64,000 nucleotides of DNA, from positions 147,663-211,662 of the forward strand of contig CAJTCH010000003.1 in NCBI GenBank assembly GCA_910574715.1, read 5' to 3'. Position 1 is the stretch's first letter. Every line of letters starts with the position of its first letter. Below, in pieces: positions 16,345 to 24,294 of this stretch. Below the pieces are notes generated by a model. That model saw nothing but the letters and a program-made list of their open reading frames with translations. It did not search any database and was not told where the DNA came from. Made by a program: the position numbers and the translations under genes. The stretch is from Lachnospiraceae bacterium. GTDB lineage: Bacteria; Bacillota; Clostridia; Lachnospirales; Lachnospiraceae.

Positions 16345-17940
16345 TTAGAATTGATTATAGATAAACTGGCTCTGGTCGAATCCGATTCCATAGGCGCCGA
16401 AGATTATGACCGATAAGACCAGCACATAGAAGACCGCATATCTTACGATCTCCGGCGCGGCGAAGATTAGATCCCGCACACTGCCTTTCTTCTCCTCAAT
16501 CAGACTGACTGCGAACAGCAGGAGCAGACAGACGGACAGCAGGGCGTAATCGGCTCCGGTAAGCCCTAATTCCAGGAATGCTTCTGTATGAAGCTCTGAC
16601 AGGCGGAAATGTGTGAACATATTTCCGAACATGCGGAATGTAAGGGGTACGTCCCGATAACAGTCGAACATGCGCAGACTGCTCATCAGCAGGATCGTCC
16701 GCAGGATCTCAAACACACCATACCAGCGCTTATCTTTTACATGGAATCTGTTGTGGAACTTCTTATATAATGGCTCGCATTCCTGGGAGATCATGATCAC
16801 TACGAAGTTCATCAATCCCCATACGATGAAGTTCCAGCTTGCGCCGTGCCAGATTCCCGTCGTAAACCATACGGCGAAGGAGGACAGATACACCGGGACA
16901 CGTTTCCCGATGAAATCTCCGAACTTCGCACGGGAGGCTTTGGAGACGTTCAGCATCGGTTTGCACACGGAGATCGGATAGAAGATATAATCCGTGAACC
17001 AGGTTCCCATGGTGATATGCCACCTGTTCCAGTATTCTTTGATATTCTTAGACAGATAAGGCCGCCGGAAGTTCTCAGCCACGGTGATCCCCATGGTCTC
17101 TGCGATACCGATGGTGATGTCGATACCCCCGGTGAAGTCTGCATACAGCTCGAATGCATAGAACATCATGCCCACGAATACGAACCCGCCCTGATAAGTG
17201 TCTGGATTCTGAATGATGGCGTTCACGGCAGTTAATATCCGGTCCGCGATTACGGCCTTCTTAAAATACCCCCACAGGATCCGATAGAGTCCGTAAGCAA
17301 CCGTTCTGGTATCAAAATCATGCCGCTCATAGAGGGACTTCGCGAGGTCGCTGTATCTGCTGATGGGCCCCTGTACCAACTGCGGGAAGAAGGATACGAA
17401 CAATGCAAGCCTGAACAGGTTCTTCTCCGCCCGGCACGTTCCGCGGTATACGTCTATGATGTAGCCCATGGTCTGGAAGGTGTAGAAGGAGATCCCCATA
17501 GGAAGCACCAGGTCTACGAAGGAGATCTGTCCGCCGCTTCCTAACATATGCAGGATTCCGTTAACATTCGCAATCACGAAATTCGTATACTTCAGCACTG
17601 CCAGGATCCCAAGGTTAAAAAGCAGGCAGCCAAGCAGCCATTTCCATTGTCTCGCCTTCATGGAAGCCTTGTAGGCCTTCTTCTCTTCCCGGCTAAGACT
17701 TCCCTTATTCGCCTTAATATAGGCGTCCTGCGTCTCCTTAAGGGCGTCCAGCCTGCGGCTTACCACATAAGTGGATACCGTTGTAGCGCCGATGAAGAGA
17801 AGGTAAGACGGGCTGGCTATGAAGTAGAAGGTATAACTGGCCGCCAGCAGGAACGGCCATTGACATTTCCTCGGGAGAAGATAATACAGCAGGAAAACCG
17901 CCGCAATAAACCCGATAAAGCTATAGGATGTAAACAGCAT
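16345..17940 (-). CDS. MBOAT-family O-acyltransferase (DltB-like)
   Basis: A 531-residue polytopic membrane protein of the MBOAT superfamily, which moves acyl or aminoacyl groups from a cytoplasmic donor to an acceptor outside. About ten hydrophobic segments are visible. Signature parts are LPMGISFYTFQTMGYIIDVY, FPQLVQGPISRY, YADFTGGIDITIG, WNRWHITMGTWFTDYI (His308) and the catalytic TGIWHGASWNFIVWG (His365). Length and motifs fit both DltB and AlgI. The adjacent carrier and adenylating enzyme favour a DltB-like role. It begins 8 bases after the carrier gene, so they are translated from one mRNA. Confidence 0.88.
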   Translation of the reverse strand: MLFTSYSFIGFIAAVFLLYYLLPRKCQWPFLLAASYTFYFIASPSYLLFIGATTVSTYVVSRRLDALKETQDAYIKANKGSLSREEKKAYKASMKARQWKWLLGCLLFNLGILAVLKYTNFVIANVNGILHMLGSGGQISFVDLVLPMGISFYTFQTMGYIIDVYRGTCRAEKNLFRLALFVSFFPQLVQGPISRYSDLAKSLYERHDFDTRTVAYGLYRILWGYFKKAVIADRILTAVNAIIQNPDTYQGGFVFVGMMFYAFELYADFTGGIDITIGIAETMGITVAENFRRPYLSKNIKEYWNRWHITMGTWFTDYIFYPISVCKPMLNVSKASRAKFGDFIGKRVPVYLSSFAVWFTTGIWHGASWNFIVWGLMNFVVIMISQECEPLYKKFHNRFHVKDKRWYGVFEILRTILLMSSLRMFDCYRDVPLTFRMFGNMFTHFRLSELHTEAFLELGLTGADYALLSVCLLLLFAVSLIEEKKGSVRDLIFAAPEIVRYAVFYVLVLSVIIFGAYGIGFDQSQFIYNQF

Positions 17941-17948
17941 GGCAGCTC

Positions 17949-18176
17949 CTATTCATCTTCCAGCCGTACAATCAATTCATACAATGCCTGCGCGGAATTG
18001 AAATTATCCGGCACGATCTCCTCGGCAGGAATCACTACGTCATACTCATCATTGATCTCAGAGATGATGCTGACGATGTCAAATGAATCGATGATCTTGC
18101 CGTCCACCAGATCGGTGCTGGTCTCAAAGTCTACCTCCGGGTGCAGATTGGTCAGAATTTTCAATAAAGCTTCCAT
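17949..18176 (-). CDS. Acyl/aminoacyl carrier protein (DltC-like)
   Basis: A 75-residue acidic four-helix carrier. The phosphopantetheine site is Ser31 in VDGKIIDSFDIVSII (a DSF variant of the DSL motif). The rest, INDEYDVVIPAEEIVPDNFNSAQALYELI, fits carrier proteins that serve stand-alone ligases. Position between the ligase and the MBOAT gene indicates that it is charged by the ligase and donates to the MBOAT protein. It would need a 4'-phosphopantetheinyl transferase encoded elsewhere. Confidence 0.9.
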   Translation of the reverse strand: MEALLKILTNLHPEVDFETSTDLVDGKIIDSFDIVSIISEINDEYDVVIPAEEIVPDNFNSAQALYELIVRLEDE

Positions 18177-18197
18177 AATATTTTCTCCTTATCTTTC

Positions 18198-19718
18198 TTA
18201 TATTTTCTTACTCTGTGCCATGTTTAGCAGCTTTACGCGGTCTATCTTACCGTTCGCTGTCAGCGGCATCTCCTCAAGCGCATACACCAGATTCGGCGCC
18301 ATGTATCTGGGAAGCGTCTTCCTGAGGCTGACCACAAGCTCCTTGGTCTGGGCGTCTCCCGTATAGAAGAGCGTGATCTTCTCTTTCTCCTTATCATAGA
18401 TACAGCATGCGCTGCGGACACCCTCGAGCCGATTCACATGAACCTCGATCTCGCCAAGCTCGATCCGGTGTCCCATATGCTTGATCTGGTGATCCTTCCT
18501 GGACAGGAAGACCAGTTCCCCGCGTTCATTTCGCATACCTATGTCTCCCGTGCGGTAGATCCGCTCATGGTAGTATGGGTTCAACGGGTTCTGAACGAAC
18601 ACTTCATCTGTCTTCTCATGATCTCCGTAATACCCAAGTGTCAGCGCCGTACCCCGGATACAGATCTCGCCGGGATCCCCGGGCCGCGGCACTCTATTAT
18701 TCTCATCCAGAAGAAGGATCTCCGTATTCTTGAACGGCCGGCCGATCGGAATTGGTTCTCCTTCTTCAAAGTCCCGGTCAACCTCATAATAACAACTCAT
18801 CCCTGTCGCTTCCGTCGGACCGTACAGGTTGATGAAACGAGCGTCCGGAAGAGCCTCTTTCCACAGACGGAACTGCCTGATGGGGAATACCTCGCTTCCA
18901 AAGGCAACGGTACGCAGATATTTCGGGATGATCTTGTCAAATGTCTTCGTGGACGAGATCATGGTAAGCGCCGAGACTACCCAGCAGACGGTATTGATCT
19001 TATATTCGTTCAGGAATTCCACCAACTTGACCGGGAACATGAACAATGACCTGGGTGTCAGGTAAGTGGTCGCGCCGCATTTCAAGCTGGAGAACAGCTC
19101 CTTTAAGCACGCATCGAAATACAGCGGCGCCTGATTGGCAAGTACAGACTTCTCTGAGATCTGCAATACCTCCGTTAAGTTCTCGACATAATCAATGACG
19201 GATCGGTGGCATGCGGCTACACCCTTTGGCACGCCTGTAGACCCTGAGGTGAATACGATATAGATCGGATCCGTATCGATCGCCGCCTCACGGACAGCGC
19301 CAAGCAGTCCGGGATCTGCCGATTCCCCGGCGATCTCATCATAGAGCAGCACCTCGCCGTCAAAATCACGGAATTCCTTCATCTGTTCACAGGTCGTCTC
19401 GTCGCAGATCACGGCGCGCGGTTTCAGGTTACGGAAGATCAGATCGATCCTGAATGCCGGCATCTCCTCATCCATCGGCACATAGAAGCATCCGCTGTAG
19501 ACTGCTCCCCAGAACGCGGCGATCATATGAGGATGCTTCTTCATATATATAACGACCGGTTCTTTCTGATAGCCCTTCTTCAGCAGACATGTCCCGATAC
19601 TCCGGGACGCATCGGATACTTCCTGAAAGGTCATCCCCATAGATTCATTTGCAAATGCAGTTTTATCAGGATATTTTCTAACTGTCTCTTCCAGATATTC
19701 TAATATATTTCTCTGCAT
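18198..19718 (-). CDS. Amino-acid adenylating ligase (DltA-like, AMP-binding family)
   Basis: Activates an amino acid as its adenylate and loads it on the neighbouring carrier. The 506-residue length equals DltA. Motifs in order: P-loop FTSGSTGVPKG (about 156-166), substrate region LYFDACLKELFSSL with Asp202 (binds the amino group in this family), NLYGPTEAT, YRTGDIG, and GKIDR with the adenylation Lys491. In DltA the pocket segment is typically FLFCGEVLP, with a Cys that contacts the D-alanine side; here it is VAFGSEVFP, so that Cys is Gly274. The substrate may therefore not be D-alanine. It follows the racemase gene by 18 bases. Confidence 0.85.
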   Translation of the reverse strand: MQRNILEYLEETVRKYPDKTAFANESMGMTFQEVSDASRSIGTCLLKKGYQKEPVVIYMKKHPHMIAAFWGAVYSGCFYVPMDEEMPAFRIDLIFRNLKPRAVICDETTCEQMKEFRDFDGEVLLYDEIAGESADPGLLGAVREAAIDTDPIYIVFTSGSTGVPKGVAACHRSVIDYVENLTEVLQISEKSVLANQAPLYFDACLKELFSSLKCGATTYLTPRSLFMFPVKLVEFLNEYKINTVCWVVSALTMISSTKTFDKIIPKYLRTVAFGSEVFPIRQFRLWKEALPDARFINLYGPTEATGMSCYYEVDRDFEEGEPIPIGRPFKNTEILLLDENNRVPRPGDPGEICIRGTALTLGYYGDHEKTDEVFVQNPLNPYYHERIYRTGDIGMRNERGELVFLSRKDHQIKHMGHRIELGEIEVHVNRLEGVRSACCIYDKEKEKITLFYTGDAQTKELVVSLRKTLPRYMAPNLVYALEEMPLTANGKIDRVKLLNMAQSKKI

Positions 19719-19736
19719 GTTCTTTACTCCTTGGTA

Positions 19737-20456
19737 TTATGTGATCAAATTCCGGTATCTCTCCTTAAGTCTGCCCCCGCATCTTAAGATGGATCTCTGG
19801 GCCAGGATCTCCATCACGTCCAGGTATCCCCGGCCGATCGGATGATCCCTCTTGATCAGGGAAAGCTCCGTACATCCCAGGATGATCACCTGGGCGCCCT
19901 GTTCTCTCAGATGTGAAGATACCCGCTGGAACTTATCTATATCGACAGGCCTTCCTGCCTTTACTTCTTCGTAGATCAATTCCATGACCGATTCCTGATA
20001 TTCTCTCTTGGGGAGAAATACTTCTATACCCATCTCTTCTAATTCCCGCTGAAATATACGGCTTTGGATCGTCCCGTCGGTAGCCATGATGCCGGCGCTC
20101 CTGATCCGGCCGGCCCTAAGCTCAAGCCCCGTCTCCTGTATCGCATGGATGATAGGGACCGGAATATTCCCGGATAGTTCTTCGTGAAAATAATGTGCCG
20201 TAACACAGGGAATGCTGATACAGGTTACCTTCTGCCCTGCAAGCTTCCTGCCGATCTCAATCATATCCCAGACCGGATTCCTGCTGCTTACTCCCAGTAT
20301 ATAAGACGTCCGGTCCGGGATCTCCGGAGCGTTGTACACGATCATGGACAGATGGTCCTGATCCCTCTTCGCATCGGTCATCTGGATGATCAGTTCCATA
20401 AAATAAGCAGTTGCAATCGGACCCAGGCCGCCTATGATACCCAGTGTCATATTCAT
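19737..20456 (-). CDS. Aspartate/glutamate racemase family protein
   Basis: A cofactor-independent two-cysteine racemase of 239 residues. It has the N-terminal MTLGIIGGLGPIATAYF, first catalytic Cys84 in SIPCVTAHYF (the usual PCNTAH has Val for Asn), and second Cys195 in LGCTELSL. Family members racemise Asp, Glu or a broader set of amino acids. It lies inside the dlt-like operon (TAGGAGGAA ribosome site, 17 bases after the previous stop), which suggests that it makes the D-amino acid loaded by the ligase. The amino acid is not deducible from sequence alone. Confidence 0.85.
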   Translation of the reverse strand: MNMTLGIIGGLGPIATAYFMELIIQMTDAKRDQDHLSMIVYNAPEIPDRTSYILGVSSRNPVWDMIEIGRKLAGQKVTCISIPCVTAHYFHEELSGNIPVPIIHAIQETGLELRAGRIRSAGIMATDGTIQSRIFQRELEEMGIEVFLPKREYQESVMELIYEEVKAGRPVDIDKFQRVSSHLREQGAQVIILGCTELSLIKRDHPIGRGYLDVMEILAQRSILRCGGRLKERYRNLIT

Positions 20457-20473
20457 TTCCTCCTAAAGTAACG

Positions 20474-22234
20474 CTATTTCACCGTAGACTCCTCCGTCGG
20501 GGTGGCAGGATACAGGCTTTGATCGAAGATATGGCTGTTCCTGTGATTCTTGGAATACTTAAGGATCTGTGCGTCCGTCTTCATGAAGAAATCGTCGCCG
20601 CCTCCCATACGCGGAGTCGCGTCGAAATGGTACCAGCCGTCGCCGCAGTCGATCAGGCTCCAGTAATGGCTGGAATGACTGGTATCACTCTTGACAACAT
20701 CCAGGTTCGGAATGCCCGCCTGTGTCAGCAACGCCTTTGCCGTAGCGAAGAAGACGAAGCAATCTCCGCTCTTCTCCGTGAATCCCTGATGGGCTCCGTT
20801 CGTCCAGCTGTCCTTCTCGGATTTGTTGACATAACCGATATTCATTCTCGCCCATTCATAGATCGCCTTAGCCTTCTCCTTCTTTGTCATGCCCTTCTTC
20901 GTGATTTCTTTCAGGACTTCGTCTGCCTCTTCTAAGACCTCCTCCGGCGTTACATAGTTCTGCGGTTTCTCCTTAATGGTGATCACAGTCGACGCCTCTG
21001 CCTTATTCCCGGCCCGGTCGACGGCTGTATAGAATACGTCGTAAGTACCCGCCGTCTTCGTGTCTACCTTGCTGTTATCGACGGTTACGTCCATATCACG
21101 CACACAATTATCCGTTACCGTGATCGTAGACTTATAAGAGATCGGTTCGCCGATGAACCCGGTCAGCGGCGCTACGCCGTCGATAACGGGCGCTTCTTTA
21201 TCTATGATAACTTCGATATCCGCCTCTACTTCCGCGGTGTTGCCGCCCTCATCCGTCAGAATGACAACCGCAGATGTGCTGCCCTTTTCCGACAGATCAG
21301 GCTTCTTCTTGAAGGAGCATTTGACATCGGTGGCGTCTTCGATATTGTCAACCAGCTCCTTTGCTTTGAGCTTCCCGTCAACGTCGATAACGGCTGGCAC
21401 AGGGTCCGCCTTCGGAGCTTTCGTATCTTCAACGATCAGCCGTGATTTCCGCTTCTTCCCTTTGACCTCTAATACAATCTCTTGTTCGCCTACATGATCG
21501 AGCCTGACCTTAGAGATATCTGTTACAAATTCGCCTTTTACTTTCTCCTTTTTCAGGAAATCCTTCACATCCAGTTCTGTTCCGGCCTCCACCCTGACCT
21601 TACGCCGGACGGGACTCCCAAAAAACAAAAGGCGGAACAGGGAGATAACGATAAAAAGAGCGGTGAGCATACATGCCAGCCGTACCGAGAGCGCTATGAT
21701 CAGGCGCTTTCTGCGTCTGCGGCGCTTCTCCTCACGGATCCTTCTGTGTCTGCGCGCCTCCCGGCGCCTTTGAAGCTCTTCACCGTCAGGTTCCGGCCGC
21801 CGGGCTGCCCGCTCATGATTCCCTTCTTCCTGTTGCGGTACTTCCTGTGTTTCCTGCACCCGTCCATACCTTGGATACGGATAGGCCGAAGCTCGCTGCC
21901 TATCGGAATAATCTGCATGCCAGCGCGGCTGTCTAAGCTGCTGGGAACTATAATCATGATATCTGTAACTCTGCGGGCTGTAATTATCATATACCGCCGT
22001 CTGCCGGGCGTCCTGATACTCTGCGCCGTAATCCTCGTACTGCTCCTGATAATACTCGGGCTGATAATCGGCGGCTTCTTCCTGATAAGCAGCATACTCT
22101 GGCTGATAATCGGCAGCTTCTTCCTGATAAGCAACATACTCTGGCTGTTCCGGGGAAACCTCAGAATAGCCGTCAAATTCCTCGGAATAACCTGTACTGG
22201 TGTAGTACCTTCCCCTCTTTCTATATGTACCCAT
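20474..22234 (-). CDS. Membrane-anchored transglutaminase-like protein with Tyr-rich cytoplasmic tail
   Basis: A 586-residue single-pass protein. Residues 1-177 are cytoplasmic, rich in Tyr, Glu and Gln, and include two 14-residue tandem repeats (EYxAYQEEAADYQP). A very basic stretch and a membrane helix (about 178-206) follow. Outside are Ig-like or cadherin-like units (VEAGTELDVKDFL, ITVTDNCVRDMDVTVDNSKV). The last 100 residues form a transglutaminase-like cysteine peptidase fold with Cys492 (SGDCFVFFA), His523 (SSHYWSLID) and Asp538 (WYHFDATP). Such domains cleave or link peptides, for example in the wall. It is the first gene of the dlt-like operon. The ATG at 22234 has a weak ribosome site (AAAAAGGT). 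Confidence 0.82.
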   Translation of the reverse strand: MGTYRKRGRYYTSTGYSEEFDGYSEVSPEQPEYVAYQEEAADYQPEYAAYQEEAADYQPEYYQEQYEDYGAEYQDARQTAVYDNYSPQSYRYHDYSSQQLRQPRWHADYSDRQRASAYPYPRYGRVQETQEVPQQEEGNHERAARRPEPDGEELQRRREARRHRRIREEKRRRRRKRLIIALSVRLACMLTALFIVISLFRLLFFGSPVRRKVRVEAGTELDVKDFLKKEKVKGEFVTDISKVRLDHVGEQEIVLEVKGKKRKSRLIVEDTKAPKADPVPAVIDVDGKLKAKELVDNIEDATDVKCSFKKKPDLSEKGSTSAVVILTDEGGNTAEVEADIEVIIDKEAPVIDGVAPLTGFIGEPISYKSTITVTDNCVRDMDVTVDNSKVDTKTAGTYDVFYTAVDRAGNKAEASTVITIKEKPQNYVTPEEVLEEADEVLKEITKKGMTKKEKAKAIYEWARMNIGYVNKSEKDSWTNGAHQGFTEKSGDCFVFFATAKALLTQAGIPNLDVVKSDTSHSSHYWSLIDCGDGWYHFDATPRMGGGDDFFMKTDAQILKYSKNHRNSHIFDQSLYPATPTEESTVK

Positions 22235-22268
22235 GCTCTCATACCTTTTTTACAGCTAAAAATGTAAC

Positions 22269-22306
22269 ATTCTATCATATAACCTTGTCCATTTTACCCC
22301 CCCCCC
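22269..22306 (-). promoter_or_regulatory. Extended -10 promoter with adjacent G10 tract for the surface operon
   Basis: The minus strand has TGATAGAAT (-10 at 22269-22274), 35 bases before the transglutaminase start. A run of ten G (plus-strand C at 22297-22306) sits just upstream of the expected -35 position. Homopolymer runs of this size can slip during replication and vary expression. Confidence 0.5.
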
Positions 22307-22525
22307 TGCCGATTTTGTCAATATCTAAAGAGGAAGTTCAGTCAAATCTTGGAAAATATTGGAATATCATGGAAAGCCCTGGAGTTATAAGCTCAAAGAG
22401 ATTTTTTAATCAAATAGAAAACATAGCTGCATAGCCGGGATAAAGACAAGGGTAGATTAATTACTATTCTTAACTCTGTTTTGGCGGGTTGGCAAATGGG
22501 AAAAGAAAAAAGCCGGAAAACCATC
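22307..22525. other. Gene-free A+T-rich stretch
   Basis: Between the surface operon and toxin-antitoxin locus 2. No supported ORF or RNA was seen. It contains a few short repeats of TTGGAA/ATGGAA only. Confidence 0.5.
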
Positions 22526-22554
22526 TTGTAGCGTCCGACATTTTCTGATAAAAT
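22526..22554 (+). promoter_or_regulatory. Promoter of toxin gene 2
   Basis: TTGTAG (22526-22531), a 17-base spacer and extended TGATAAAAT (-10 at 22549-22554). The leader of about 108 bases contains a perfect hairpin CGGAGGG/CCCTCCG (22599-22619). Confidence 0.7.
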
Positions 22555-22668
22555 ATTCATACGGGTATTGCCATAACGGTAGGCGGCTAGTTCTTCTGCG
22601 GAGGGACTGTGACCCTCCGATTACATAGAAACCTGCTTGCAGGAATCTGGGAAAGGAGGGCTGAGTGG

Positions 22669-22773
22669 ATGTTGACGATTGAAGGATTGATTTCAGTGCT
22701 TGGCTTATGCCTGACCTGCTTCGGTCTCGGATACGCCATCGGAAGCAAAGATAATAATAAACCACAAAAATAG
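22669..22773 (+). CDS. Type I toxin, small membrane peptide (locus 2)
   Basis: A 34-residue peptide beginning MLTIEGLISVLGLCLTCFGL and ending GYAIGSKDNNKPQK: one hydrophobic helix (about 5-25) followed by a charged, Asn/Lys-rich tail, as in Fst and holin-like type I toxins. AAAGGAGGG lies 8 bases before the ATG. The stop codon lies within the stem of a bidirectional terminator, and a convergent antisense promoter with perfect TTGACA lies downstream. It differs in sequence from toxin 1 but the locus layout is the same. It is below the length cut-off of most gene callers. Confidence 0.8.
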   Translation: MLTIEGLISVLGLCLTCFGLGYAIGSKDNNKPQK

Positions 22774-22808
22774 CCGCCCTTAGTCTGGAAAACTTTGCGG
22801 CTATTTTT
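22766..22808. terminator. Bidirectional terminator of toxin-antitoxin locus 2
   Basis: AAAAATAGCCGC (22766-22777) and GCGGCTATTTTT (22797-22808) form a perfect 12-bp stem that gives a T-run on both strands. Confidence 0.85.
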
Positions 22809-22854
22809 GCAAGTTATAAAACGGACTAGCCGTCTATCGGCAGTACCTTTATGT
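22766..22854 (-). ncRNA. Predicted antisense antitoxin RNA, locus 2
   Basis: An RNA of about 90 nt is predicted on the minus strand, ending at the shared terminator. It is exactly complementary to the 3' end of the toxin mRNA. It also has CGGCTAGTCC, whose GGCTAG can pair with the same palindromic CTAG core in the toxin leader (GGCGGCTAGTTC). Confidence 0.6.
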
Positions 22855-22860
22855 AAGTAT

Positions 22861-22889
22861 ATCTTAGCAGATTTATGCGGAATTGTCAA
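22861..22889 (-). promoter_or_regulatory. Promoter of antisense RNA, locus 2
   Basis: Perfect TTGACA (22884-22889), a 17-base spacer and TAAGAT (22861-22866) on the minus strand. Confidence 0.72.
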
Positions 22890-22941
22890 ACGCTGCGGAG
22901 CGTTCCGCTGAGTTCATTTCTCAGAAAATACGATAAAACAC

Positions 22942-22987
22942 TTGCAAATAAAATATTCTATGTTATAATAATAGTAATTATTACTAT
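22942..22987 (+). promoter_or_regulatory. Rubrerythrin promoter with PerR/Fur-type box
   Basis: TTGCAA (22942-22947), a 16-base spacer and extended TGTTATAAT (-10 at 22964-22969). Just downstream, over the start site, TAGTAATTATTACTA (22972-22986) is a perfect 7-1-7 inverted repeat close to the PerR consensus TTATAATnATTATAA. Repression relieved by peroxide is likely. Confidence 0.7.
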
Positions 22988-23013
22988 ATTATACAATTCA
23001 GGAGGTACTTATT

Positions 23014-23553
23014 ATGGAATTAAAAGGAAGCAAGACAGAAGCGAACCTGCAGGCGGCATTCGCAGGCGAATCCCAGGCAAGGAATAAATACACCTACTAC
23101 GCATCCAAGGCTAAAAAGGACGGCTATGTACAGATCGCTAACATCTTCGAAGAGACCGCGGCCAACGAGAAAGAGCACGCCAAGATGTGGTTCAAGCTGC
23201 TCCACGGCGGCGCAGTACCGTCAACCATCGAGAATCTTAAGGACGCGGCAGACGGCGAGAACTACGAGTGGACCGATATGTACGCAGAATTTGCCAGGAC
23301 AGCAAGAGATGAAGGATTCGATGATATTGCCCTCCTGTTTGAAGAGGTCGGCAAGATCGAGAAGGAACACGAAGAGAGATACCGTAAGCTTCTGGCGAAT
23401 ATCGAAGGCGGCCTTGTATTCTCCAGAGAAGGAGACTGCATCTGGCAGTGCTCGAACTGCGGCCACATAGCAGTAGGCAGGCAGGCGCCGGAGGTATGCC
23501 CGGTATGCGCACATCCGCAGGCTTACTTCCAGATCAAGGCGGAGAATTATTAA
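23014..23553 (+). CDS. rbr: Rubrerythrin
   Basis: Rubrerythrin reduces hydrogen peroxide to water in anaerobes. The 179-residue protein has the N-terminal ferritin-like diiron domain with helix ligands in [35 protein letters not shown], and a second pair in [20 protein letters not shown] and [15 protein letters not shown]. The C-terminal rubredoxin-like Fe(Cys)4 site is [10 protein letters not shown] and [11 protein letters not shown]. Length and order match canonical rubrerythrin. AGGAGG precedes the ATG. It is monocistronic, with a PerR-like box and a strong terminator. Confidence 0.96.
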   Translation: MELKGSKTEANLQAAFAGESQARNKYTYYASKAKKDGYVQIANIFEETAANEKEHAKMWFKLLHGGAVPSTIENLKDAADGENYEWTDMYAEFARTARDEGFDDIALLFEEVGKIEKEHEERYRKLLANIEGGLVFSREGDCIWQCSNCGHIAVGRQAPEVCPVCAHPQAYFQIKAENY

Positions 23554-23572
23554 TACAGCGTCAAAGACGGCA

Positions 23573-23613
23573 AAAGGAGCCGCCGGAATATATGATTTCC
23601 GGCAGCTCCTTTG
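23573..23613. terminator. Bidirectional terminator between rubrerythrin and the ATPase operon
   Basis: A long stem (AAAGGAGCCGCCGGAA against TTCCGGCAGCTCCTTT) serves both the plus-strand rubrerythrin and the minus-strand ATPase operon. Confidence 0.8.
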
Positions 23614-23624
23614 CTTCTGATATA

Positions 23625-24242
23625 TTATTTCCCTTGCATCTTCTTGATCACCTTAAGTCTGGTGAATTCTTCTCTTTCCTTCTCCTCCAGTGCATTATTG
23701 ATCGTATACACCAGATTGCTGTACATCGGGATCGTGATATTCTTCAGCGCATTCGCCCTCTTCTGGGTCTTCTTGATATTCGCCGCAAGACGGTACGCCG
23801 CATTCTCCACCTCGGCCAGCTTGATGGTCAGGTTCTTCACCGCACGGAACGCCTCCCTGGCTATATCTATTGATTCCTTCGTCGTCCCAAACGCGTATGT
23901 CAGGTCGTTCTGCCTGTCGTCGTACTTGATATGCGGGATCTCCGTTCCCATGATACTTCTGGTCTGTATCCGAATGGATTCCTCGATCGGAACGGTAAAT
24001 GCAAGCTCTTCTACCTTGCTGATCCCCTGCTCGATATTCGCACGCTGGAGACACGTATATGCTCTGGTAAATGTACTATCAATCTCTTCCTGTATGTTCT
24101 TTGCCTCATCGATCAGTTCCATTAATTCCTTAAGAAGAATATTCCGCTTCTTGTCCATAAGGTCATAGCCCTGATGTGCCAGCGCAAGAGAATTCTTGGC
24201 AAGCATCAGATTACCTTTGGTAGGAAATTCTCTTGGATCCAT
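23625..24242 (-). CDS. V-type ATP synthase/ATPase subunit D
   Basis: Subunit D is the central rotor shaft of the V/A-type ATPase. The 205-residue protein is mostly long helices and has the family N-terminus TKGNLMLAKNSLALAHQGYDLMDKKRNIL and the C-terminal ENAAYRLAANIKKTQKRANAL. It is the last gene of the operon, 52 bases after subunit B, with AAGGAGG upstream and a terminator 12 bases after the stop. Confidence 0.95.
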   Translation of the reverse strand: MDPREFPTKGNLMLAKNSLALAHQGYDLMDKKRNILLKELMELIDEAKNIQEEIDSTFTRAYTCLQRANIEQGISKVEELAFTVPIEESIRIQTRSIMGTEIPHIKYDDRQNDLTYAFGTTKESIDIAREAFRAVKNLTIKLAEVENAAYRLAANIKKTQKRANALKNITIPMYSNLVYTINNALEEKEREEFTRLKVIKKMQGK

Positions 24243-24294
24243 ACGAAGACCTCCTTTACTTCTATCGCCCTGTCACCTTCGCGCCGGCGGTGTA

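Noticed and set aside
22457..22889. Two minus-strand frames opposite toxin gene 2
   Set aside because: They read through the antisense RNA, terminator and toxin gene; no start signals.
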